Positions 21,255 to 27,607 of a stretch of DNA of 27,607 nucleotides are shown in pieces. The position numbers were made by a program, and so were the translations under genes. A model generated the notes under the pieces. It worked only from the letters and a program-made list of their open reading frames with translations, did no database searches and was not told where the DNA came from. The stretch spans positions 1 through 27,607 of the forward strand of contig JAJYKH010000002.1 of the NCBI GenBank assembly GCA_021788685.1, written 5' to 3'. The stretch's first letter is position 1, and every line of letters begins with the position of its first letter. The DNA comes from Deltaproteobacteria bacterium (GTDB lineage: Bacteria > Desulfobacterota > Desulfobulbia > Desulfobulbales > UBA5123).

Positions 21255-22172
21255 CTAATCGTTCCCCGGCCCCCGCTTGCGGCTGTTGGCGTAATTGGCC
21301 GCCTCCCAGCCCGCGACGCACCCCTCCCCCACCGCCTTGGCCATCTGGTAGGGCTGGCCGCAGATGTCGCCGGCGGCGTAGATCCCGGGGATACTGGTCT
21401 CCTGGAGCCGGTTGACGGCGATGTGGGAGAAGGTTTCCATGTCCATCTGCACGCCGAGGCTGGCGGCGAGGTCGAGGGCCCCCTTGGCGCCCAGCTCCAC
21501 GAACACCCCTTCCACGGCAAGGGTCGAGCCGTCTTCGAGCAGCAAGCCGGTGACCGCGTTCTCCCCCAGGATCTCCTTGACCCAGGCCCCCTCGTGGAGC
21601 TGCACCGTGCTCGCCGCGAGCTTGCCCCGGAGGCCTTCGGCCACGTCGAGGCGCCGGGCGACGAGGTGCACCTCGGCGGCGTACCTGGTGAGGGTGAGGG
21701 CCCCGTCCACCGCCGCGCTCTTGTCGCCCACCACCGCCACCTTGGCGTTCCGGAAAAAGTTGGCGTCGCAGTCCACGCAGTAGCTCACCCCCCGGCCGGT
21801 CAGCTCCTTTTCGCCTTTCACCTTGAGCTTCTTGCGGGAGGTGCCGGTGGCGAGGATGATGGTCCGGGCCAAGACCTCTCCGCTCTCCGTCTCCACCGCG
21901 AACAGCTCCTCCCGCGGCTCGATTTTGAGGAGGTCCTCGGTCAGGAGCCGTGCCCCGAACCGCTCGGCCTGGGCGGCGCCGATCCGGAGCAGATCGCTGC
22001 CCGCGGCGACCCCGTCCACCCCAAGGTAATTTTCCACATGGGCCCGATAGAGGCTGCTCTGCTCCGGCCGGCCCACCACCAGGACCGAGGCCTTCTTGCG
22101 GACGGCGTGGACGGCCGCCTGCAAACCGGCCGGCCCGGCGCCGATGATGACCACATCGATAATCTCTTCCAT
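21255..22172 (-). CDS. Thioredoxin-reductase-like flavoprotein with altered NAD(P)H motif
   Basis: The protein has 305 residues. The FAD-binding motif GAGPAGLQAAVHA (11-23), IILATGTSRKKL, and C-terminal GIYAAGDICGQPYQMAKAVGEGCVAG are typical of the TrxB family. A redox pair CVDC (132-135) replaces the usual CATC. In the second nucleotide-binding domain the normal GGGxxA motif reads VVGDKSAAVDGA (147-158), and the HRR that contacts NADPH reads ARR (172-174), so NADPH may not be the electron donor. The ATG at 22172 has AAGGAG six bases upstream. It sits upstream of tadA and diverges from a sigma factor gene. It could be a ferredoxin-, flavin- or NADH-dependent disulfide reductase; substrate unknown. 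Confidence 0.85.
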   Translation of the reverse strand: MEEIIDVVIIGAGPAGLQAAVHAVRKKASVLVVGRPEQSSLYRAHVENYLGVDGVAAGSDLLRIGAAQAERFGARLLTEDLLKIEPREELFAVETESGEVLARTIILATGTSRKKLKVKGEKELTGRGVSYCVDCDANFFRNAKVAVVGDKSAAVDGALTLTRYAAEVHLVARRLDVAEGLRGKLAASTVQLHEGAWVKEILGENAVTGLLLEDGSTLAVEGVFVELGAKGALDLAASLGVQMDMETFSHIAVNRLQETSIPGIYAAGDICGQPYQMAKAVGEGCVAGWEAANYANSRKRGPGND

Positions 22173-22647
22173 GATCCACTCCTTCAGCAAGGAAATCCGG
22201 GGGATGAATGATCGGGCTCCCGCTTCCCCTTTCTGCCCGACGAACGAATACCCTGAGGTAAGGCAAAACCACTTCCGCCGTCAATCTTTTTCTGTTGTGA
22301 TATCGAAACGGAGGGCCCGACCCGCTTGGATTTCTCTGGGAAGAGCGGCGGTACACATGTGTCACATGACACCCCTGTAACACGTTACACTTTTTTCCGC
22401 CGGGTGCCCGCGTGGCGTTCCCCTCCCGTTCCTCCGTTTTCGGACAAAATAGCCTTTTTCCCTGACGACTTGTCTTCGGCACGCTTCATGAAATAACCGA
22501 AGCCGGGGCGAGCCTCTCCGCGTTGCCCCCGGGAAAAAGGCGCCAAAGCCGGGAAAGGGGGAACCACCCGCCCGGACCGAAAAATGCGCCGGAGACGATG
22601 GCTCTCGGCTGCCGGCATCGATGGGTTCCAACACGGGAGGAAAAATC
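22173..22647. other. Divergent regulatory region between the flavoprotein and sigma genes
   Basis: No gene is credible in these 475 nt. The main structure is the pair of palindromes at 22359-22389. I found no convincing -35/-10 pair in either direction, so the promoters may be of a non-standard class or activator-dependent. The sigma gene ribosome site GGGAGG is at about 22635-22640. Confidence 0.4.
22359..22389. promoter_or_regulatory. Twin palindromes, likely operator
   Basis: Two sites of the same design lie 17 nt apart centre to centre: GTGTCA-CA-TGACAC (22359-22372) and TGTAAC-AC-GTTACA (22376-22389). Each is a 6-bp inverted repeat with a 2-nt spacer. An overlapping ACACATGTGT (22353-22362) adds a third half-related palindrome. 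The layout suits a dimeric regulator; which one is unknown. Confidence 0.55.
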
Positions 22648-24348
22648 ATGAAAAAATCGAGCGCTTCTGTTGTTCGCACCGCGGACGAGTCTCCCTGCTG
22701 CCCGGCCTTTGACTCCGGGGAAGGCCACGGAACGGTCACGGACCAGCCTGGAAAAGCCCCCGTGAAACAGCGATTGGCCCTCCGGCCCGGGCAGGGTGAC
22801 CGCAGGCCCCGGAAGCGGGTGGTTTTGACCGGCTCGGTTGATCTTGAGCTTCGTGACGAGGTTGAACCGGCCGAGGAGGAGAACAGCGATCTGACCTCCC
22901 TCTTCGATCCGGAGGACACCCCCTACCGGCGCCAAGCCTTAGCCGAGGACGACCAAGGCGTCCCCGGTCATGACCAGGAGGAGCAGGCGGAGGCCCATGA
23001 CCTGGGGGATTCCGGCCTGGATCCCGTCAAGATCTACCTTCAGGACATGGGCCGGGTGCGCCTCCTTTCCCGGGAAGAAGAGATCGACTTGGCCCTGCGC
23101 ATGGAGAACGGCCGGAAACGCATCCAGGATGCGGTCCTGCCGACGGCTGCCGCCCTCGCCGTTCTCGGCAGGGTGAGGGAGGAGCTCACCGGGGGGCGGT
23201 GCGTGATCGAGAACGTTTTGCAGGGAATCGACGAGTCGGCCGGGGCGGGGCAGGAATTCTTGCGGAAGATCGAGGTGCTGCTCCGGCTGGAAAGCGAGCG
23301 GGCTGCCCTTCGGCAGGAGCTTACCCCTTACCCGGATGAGGTCACCCCCATCCGCTACAAGCGGCTCAGCCGAGACATGGTCAACCTGTTCGCGGAAGAC
23401 CGGCTCCGCCCCGAATGCCTCGACCGCATCGTGGCGGCCCTGCGCCGGATGGAGCGGAAGCTCCTGCCTGCGCATGGCGAGCTGCAGCAAGCCGAGGACC
23501 GGGACCCGGAAGCGGTGCCCGGGCTCGCGGCCAGGCTCCTGGCCATGGAACGGCAGGAGGGCATCGACTGTCGGTCCCTCCGGAGAATCATGGCCGAGGT
23601 GGAGGCGGGAGAGCGGCAGCGGCAGGAAGCCAAAAAAGAATTGGTGCAGGCCAATCTCAGGCTGGTGGTCAGCATGGCCAAACGTCACACCAACCGGGGC
23701 CTCCACATGCTCGACCTGATCCAGGAGGGGAACATCGGCCTCATGAAGGCGGTGGACAAGTTCGATTACCGGCGGGGCCACAAGCTCAGCACGTATGCCA
23801 CCTGGTGGATCAGGCAGTCCATCACCCGGTCCATCGCCGATCACGGACGCACCATCCGCCTCCCGGTGCATATGATCGAGGTCATCAATCGTTTTGTGAA
23901 AAGCTCCAAGGATTTCGTGCAGGAAAACGGGCGGGAGCCGACTCCCGAGGAAAGCGCGGCGCGGCTGGGTATGAATGTGGAGAAGGTCTGCGCCATTCTC
24001 AAGACGTCCAAGGAGCCGATCTCCCTCGATGCCCCTGTGGGCAGCGACGAAGATGCCTCCCTGGCCGACTTCATCGAAGATCCGGATGCGGTGTCCCATG
24101 AAGAGAGGCTGACCGCGGAAAGCCTCCGCCGGAGCCTGCTCGAGATGCTCGCTACCCTCTCTCCCCGTGAGGAAAAGGTGCTGCGGCTGCGTTTCGGCCT
24201 CGATGAGGAGGAGGGCCTCACCCTGGAAGAAGTGGGGAAGAGATTTTCACTGACCCGGGAGCGGATTCGGCAGATCGAGACCACGGCGCTCCTAAAATTG
24301 AAGCATCCCATGCGCATGGACCAGCTTGCCTGCTACTGGGCTGACTGA
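22648..24348 (+). CDS. RpoD-like sigma-70 family sigma factor without a recognisable region 1.1
   Basis: The protein has 566 residues from the ATG at 22648, with GGGAGG seven bases upstream. The first ~120 residues are basic, then acidic, with no match to the region 1.1 motif I would expect in RpoD. Region 1.2: DPVKIYLQDMGRVRLLSREEE (125-145). A non-conserved insert (about 155-320) precedes region 2 (NLRLVVSMAKRHTNRGL, LIQEGNIGLMKAVDKFDYRRG, YATWWIRQSITRSIADH), region 3 and region 4 (LSPREEKVLRLRFGL, LTLEEVGKRFSLTRERIRQIE). The end, MRMDQLACYWAD, differs from the usual RpoD tail. Not next to dnaG. It is either the main sigma factor in divergent form or, more likely, an additional RpoD-like factor. 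Confidence 0.85.
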   Translation: MKKSSASVVRTADESPCCPAFDSGEGHGTVTDQPGKAPVKQRLALRPGQGDRRPRKRVVLTGSVDLELRDEVEPAEEENSDLTSLFDPEDTPYRRQALAEDDQGVPGHDQEEQAEAHDLGDSGLDPVKIYLQDMGRVRLLSREEEIDLALRMENGRKRIQDAVLPTAAALAVLGRVREELTGGRCVIENVLQGIDESAGAGQEFLRKIEVLLRLESERAALRQELTPYPDEVTPIRYKRLSRDMVNLFAEDRLRPECLDRIVAALRRMERKLLPAHGELQQAEDRDPEAVPGLAARLLAMERQEGIDCRSLRRIMAEVEAGERQRQEAKKELVQANLRLVVSMAKRHTNRGLHMLDLIQEGNIGLMKAVDKFDYRRGHKLSTYATWWIRQSITRSIADHGRTIRLPVHMIEVINRFVKSSKDFVQENGREPTPEESAARLGMNVEKVCAILKTSKEPISLDAPVGSDEDASLADFIEDPDAVSHEERLTAESLRRSLLEMLATLSPREEKVLRLRFGLDEEEGLTLEEVGKRFSLTRERIRQIETTALLKLKHPMRMDQLACYWAD

Positions 24349-24776
24349 GCCGGGGCATGGCTGGAAGTAAGCGGTCACAGGGCACCGCATCTCCTTTGTC
24401 AGCGGCCTATTCGCGGAGCACCAGTCCAGCTCACAGACCGCTTTCGCGGATCTGCGGCACCCTGCAACCGCTTACAAATAGGATGGTGCCGTTATCGGGC
24501 TCTTTCCATGTGATTGGTTACGGCTGGAATGGATTGCGGACCCATTCTCACCGGCCGAGGGCGGGAATCCTTTGAGGCGATGCAGCACGAAGGCACCCGC
24601 CCTCGCCGGGGGACCACCTTCTTCTTCCTTTCGGAGAAATAGCATTGAAGGCCCCGGTTGCCGGCGTCCGTGGCCTCTCCCCAACCCTTCCGGCTTGCAT
24701 CATCCGGGGAAACCGGTTAGCCTGGTTCTGTCCGCAGTGCCAATAAGCCGATAAAAATCCAGGAATTCATCGCGCG
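24349..24776. other. Intergenic region between the sigma and sensor kinase genes
   Basis: No gene is visible. It holds copy B of the fold-back element and, at about 24558-24607, an inverted repeat CGAGGGCGGG/CCCGCCCTCG around a ~29-nt loop, without a T run. No strong promoter was found for the kinase gene. Confidence 0.4.
24367..24475. repeat. Structured fold-back element, copy B
   Basis: Stem of 9 bp (GTAAGCGGT/ACCGCTTAC; 24367-24375 with 24467-24475), a 2x2 CA/CA internal loop, 5 bp (CAGGG/CCCTG), a second CA/CA internal loop, 5 bp (CCGCA/TGCGG), and a 63-nt loop (24390-24452). On the minus strand the loop also contains CCGC-GAAA-GCGG (24438-24449), a GNRA-type mini-hairpin absent from copy A. 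It begins 18 nt after the sigma gene stop. Confidence 0.75.
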
Positions 24777-27110
24777 ATGAGCTTCACCGTGCTCCTCATT
24801 GCCGCCGCCGGCCTGCTCTCCCGGTGGCAGGGGAAGCTCCTGCCCGCACTTCCGCCGTCCTTTCCGGCTGCGGCCGCCCTCGCGATCCTGGCCGCGGCCA
24901 TTCTCGAAGCGCTTTTTCCCGCCGACGCGCTCCGCCAGTCCCTTACGCTGGTCTCGTTCTCCTGCGTGTACCTCTTCTTCGTCCGGGCATGGGCCAACCG
25001 ATACCGCCAATCGGTGGGAAATCTCCCGGCCGGAACAATCCCCCGGCAGGAGGCAGCCGTGGGAACCGGCCCGGACAGCTCCCCGGACAGGCAGGGAGAT
25101 GAGGAAGGAAGCCCGGCGGAGAGGGAATGGGAGCGCACCTTCGATGCCGTGCCCGACCTCATCGCCATTCTCGGCCCCGACCGCCGGCTCAGGCGGGTCA
25201 ACCGCGCCATGGCCGCCAAGTTCCGCTTGCACCCCCGGGAGATGATCGGCAGGCCCTGCTTCGAGTACATGCACCGGTCCGACCGGCCCATCGCGAATTG
25301 TCCCTTCTGCCAAGTCCTGGCGGACGGCCAGGAGCACTCGGCCGAGATCCACGACCCCGAGGAGGACCGCAACTACCAGATCAACGTCGTTCCCCTTTCG
25401 AATGACCGGGGCGAAATCGAGGGCGCCGTGCACGTGGCCCGGGACATCACCTCTTCCAGACGGGCCGAGCAGTCCCGCCGGGAGAGCAACGAACGGCACC
25501 GGATCTTGTTCGAGCAGGCCACCGATCTCCTTTTTCTCTATCACCTGGACGAAGAGGGCCGGCCGGAGCCGTTCATCGAAGTGAACGAGGCCACCTGCAA
25601 AACCCTCGGCTACACCCGGGAAGAGATGCGGCAGCTCTCCCTTCCCGACCTGTGCGAGCCCAACCGGGAGGGGTCGTCCTTCCCGATGGCGGCCCAGCTC
25701 TCCAGCGGCCAGGGAGGGCTGGTCACCCTGATGCTGGTGGCCAAGGACGGGATGAGGATCCTGGTGGAAGCAAGGGGCCACCTCGCCGCCCTCCAGGGCC
25801 GGCCGGTTGTCCTGTCCGTGGCCAGGGACATCACCCAGCGCAAGGTGTTGGAGCTGGAGCTGCAGCGGTACCAGGGGCAGCTCGAGAGCCTGGTCCGGCA
25901 GAAGACGGCCCAGCTGACCGAAGTGAACGAGTCCCTGCGCAACGAGATCCAGGAGCGCACGGAGGTGGAGAAAAACCTCCGGGAGCGGAAGCAGCGCCTC
26001 CGCCAGCTGTCCGAGGAGCTCAACGGCCTGCTGCAGGCCATCCCCGACACCTTGGTCCTCCTTTCTCCCGAGCTGGAGATCCTCTGGACCAACAAGACGG
26101 CGGCGGCGGGGATCGGGCCGGACCGGCGCCCTCCGCAGGGGCTTTCCTGCCATCAGCTGTGGGGAGACCATGACGGCCCCTGCGCGGATTGCCCCACCCG
26201 CCGGAGCTTCCGGTCGGGCCTGCCCGAAAGCAGCCAGATCCGGGGCACGGGCGGCCGCGCCTGGGAGGTGCGGGCTTTCCCCATCAAGGACGCCGCCGGG
26301 AAGGCGGTGAAGGTGATCGAGACCGCCGCCGACATCACCGAGAAGATCACCCTCCAGGCGGAGGCGATCCGCGCCGCCCACCTGGCCTCCATCGGCGAGC
26401 TGGCGGCCGGGGTGGCCCACGAGGTCAACAATCCCATCAACGGGATCATCAACTACGCCCAGCTGATCGCCAACAAGATGGACCGGGAAAGCCGGGAATA
26501 CGACATCGCCCGCCGGATCATCAAAGAGGGGGACCGGATCGCGGTCATCGTCCGGAGCCTCCTCTCCTTTGCCCGGGCCAAGGAGGAAGAAAAGAAACCG
26601 GTCCACGTCCGGGAGGTCCTGCTCGATACCCTGACCCTCACCGAGGCCCAGCTGCGGCGCGACCGCATCCACCTGGAAACCCGCCTGCCCCGGGAGCCCC
26701 TGGTGGTGCTTGCCAACGGCTCCCAGCTCGAGCAGGTCTTTCTCAACCTCATCAACAACGCCCGCTATGCCTTGAATCAGAAATACCCCGAGCCTCATGA
26801 GGACAAACGGCTCGAAATCTCGGGAGAAATCGTGCAGCTGGGCGGCGCGGCCCATGTCCGCCTGATGTTCCACGACCACGGCACCGGCATCCCGGCGGGC
26901 ATCAGAGGCAGGGTCATGGACCCGTTCTTCTCGGACAAGCCGGGAGAGAAGGGGACCGGCCTCGGGCTGAGCATCAGTCACGGCATCATCACCGACCACC
27001 ACGGGAAGATCTCCATCGATACGGTGGAGGGAGAATCCACCACCTTCATCATCGACCTCCCGGCCGTGGGGAAAGACAGCCATCATCCCCCGCCGCAAAC
27101 TGATACCTGA
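24777..27110 (+). CDS. Membrane sensor histidine kinase with three PAS domains
   Basis: The protein has 777 residues. Two hydrophobic segments (about 29-48 and 54-70) anchor it, with almost no periplasmic loop, so it probably senses cytoplasmic or membrane signals. PAS1 (about 115-228) carries Cys161 and NCPFC (174-178); PAS2 (about 238-355) has none; a coiled coil (about 355-410) precedes PAS3 (about 412-522) with SCHQLW and PCADCP (Cys458, 469, 472). The kinase core has the H box ASIGELAAGVAHEVNNPIN with His548, N box LNLINNARYAL, G1 DHGTG and G2 GTGLGLSI. It lies 12 nt ahead of its response regulator gene. The ATG at 24777 has only a weak AGGA upstream. The signal is unknown. Confidence 0.93.
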   Translation: MSFTVLLIAAAGLLSRWQGKLLPALPPSFPAAAALAILAAAILEALFPADALRQSLTLVSFSCVYLFFVRAWANRYRQSVGNLPAGTIPRQEAAVGTGPDSSPDRQGDEEGSPAEREWERTFDAVPDLIAILGPDRRLRRVNRAMAAKFRLHPREMIGRPCFEYMHRSDRPIANCPFCQVLADGQEHSAEIHDPEEDRNYQINVVPLSNDRGEIEGAVHVARDITSSRRAEQSRRESNERHRILFEQATDLLFLYHLDEEGRPEPFIEVNEATCKTLGYTREEMRQLSLPDLCEPNREGSSFPMAAQLSSGQGGLVTLMLVAKDGMRILVEARGHLAALQGRPVVLSVARDITQRKVLELELQRYQGQLESLVRQKTAQLTEVNESLRNEIQERTEVEKNLRERKQRLRQLSEELNGLLQAIPDTLVLLSPELEILWTNKTAAAGIGPDRRPPQGLSCHQLWGDHDGPCADCPTRRSFRSGLPESSQIRGTGGRAWEVRAFPIKDAAGKAVKVIETAADITEKITLQAEAIRAAHLASIGELAAGVAHEVNNPINGIINYAQLIANKMDRESREYDIARRIIKEGDRIAVIVRSLLSFARAKEEEKKPVHVREVLLDTLTLTEAQLRRDRIHLETRLPREPLVVLANGSQLEQVFLNLINNARYALNQKYPEPHEDKRLEISGEIVQLGGAAHVRLMFHDHGTGIPAGIRGRVMDPFFSDKPGEKGTGLGLSISHGIITDHHGKISIDTVEGESTTFIIDLPAVGKDSHHPPPQTDT

Positions 27111-27122
27111 CAAGGAACCCTC

Positions 27123-27607
27123 ATGCCCCCCACAGTTTTGATCATCGATGACGAGGAAAGCCTGCGGTACACCTTCGAGAGCTTTCTTACGGATGAAGGG
27201 TACCAGGTGCTGACCGCCGCCACCTTCGAGGAGGCGATCGGACACCTCGAAGGTGGCGCCATCGACGTGATCTTCGCCGACATCCTCCTCAATAACCGGT
27301 CGGGAATCGACGTCCTGCGGGAGGTGCGGGAACGGGGCCTCACCAGCCCGGTGGTCATGGTCACCGGGAGCCCCAACATCGAGACCGCCACCGAGGCGGT
27401 CCGGCTGGGGGCCTTCGACTACCTGGCCAAGCCGGTGCGCCAGGACGATCTCCTGCACCTGACCCGGCTGGCCCTGCAGCAGAAAAACCTGGTGGATGAA
27501 AAGGAACGGTACCGCAGTCACCTGGAAGCCATCCTGCGGAGCGTGCGGGACGGCATCGTCACGGTGGACGAGGGGATGCGGCTCACCGGTTTCAACGAGG
27601 CGGCCCG
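27123..27607 (+). CDS. Response regulator, receiver plus PAS, truncated by window end
   Basis: The first 161 codons are present. The receiver domain (about 1-125) has the acidic pocket IIDDEES (Asp9, Asp10), phosphorylation site Asp53 in FADILL, Thr81 in VMVTGS and Lys103 in YLAKPV. A PAS domain begins near 132 (AILRSVRDGIVTVDEG). AAGGA lies seven bases before the ATG. It is the cognate partner of the kinase just upstream. A sigma-54 activation (NtrC-type) or a kinase output could follow; the window ends before that is seen. Confidence 0.92.
   Translation, partial: MPPTVLIIDDEESLRYTFESFLTDEGYQVLTAATFEEAIGHLEGGAIDVIFADILLNNRSGIDVLREVRERGLTSPVVMVTGSPNIETATEAVRLGAFDYLAKPVRQDDLLHLTRLALQQKNLVDEKERYRSHLEAILRSVRDGIVTVDEGMRLTGFNEAA

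Noticed and set aside
21202..22482. Long in-frame upstream extension of tadA
   Set aside because: It overlaps the flavoprotein gene in another frame and its sequence is Arg/Gly-rich shadow; deaminase similarity begins at the ATG at 21201.
24558..24607. Possible riboswitch or terminator in the sigma/kinase gap
   Set aside because: Only one inverted repeat with a long loop is seen; no known aptamer core (c-di-GMP, cobalamin, TPP, SAM) and no T run.
24717..27521. A 934-codon open frame on the - strand across the sensor kinase
   Set aside because: Antisense to a gene with clear PAS, H-box and ATPase motifs; the translation has no domain signs.

Overview
The window is GC-rich, gene-dense bacterial chromosome. 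The order thrS-infC-rpmI-rplT-pheS-pheT-ihfA-merR-tRNA-Pro, the order tRNA-Ser/SRP RNA/dnaX/ybaB/recR, the c-type cytochrome and the repeat types suggest a Desulfuromonadia (Geobacter-like, 'deltaproteobacterial') genome. This placement is inference from gene content; no database was searched.

Layout. (1) 54-8542, accessory envelope genes: a small proline/glutamine-rich lipoprotein; a DUF2231 membrane domain fused to cytochrome c; a glutaminyl cyclase (+ strand, TTG start, good promoter); an NfeD protease/slipin pair; a secreted GH3 beta-glucosidase; and a TPR lipoprotein with a possible tiny ORF behind it. (2) 8613-16611, minus strand, read right to left: tRNA-Val(GAC), thrS behind a leader with three strong hairpins, infC with an ATT start, rpmI, rplT, pheS, pheT, ihfA, a MerR-type regulator, and tRNA-Pro(GGG) with its own terminator. 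(3) 16857-20536, minus strand: tRNA-Ser(CGA), tRNA-Ser(GGA), 4.5S SRP RNA, dnaX, ybaB, recR. (4) 20743-24348: tadA and a thioredoxin-reductase-like flavoprotein (minus) diverge from an RpoD-like sigma factor (+). (5) 24777-27607 (+): a membrane sensor kinase with three PAS domains and the start of its response regulator, cut by the window edge.

Intergenic regions hold most of the unexplained structure. Two copies of a ~110-nt fold-back element (20541-20652 and 24367-24475) share a well conserved ~63-nt loop, while their outer stems differ in sequence yet still pair. They lie in direct orientation on both sides of the tadA/flavoprotein/sigma block, and one abuts tRNA-Ser(CGA). A second fold-back repeat lies between dnaX and the SRP RNA gene, and TCGTARTCG-type repeats lie between ybaB and dnaX. 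Twin palindromes in the flavoprotein/sigma divergent region look like an operator.

Most protein genes are standard and confidently named. The points most worth following are the paired structured repeat, the sigma factor without a recognisable region 1.1, the thioredoxin-reductase-like protein with an altered NAD(P)H-binding motif, and the cysteine motifs in the kinase PAS domains.
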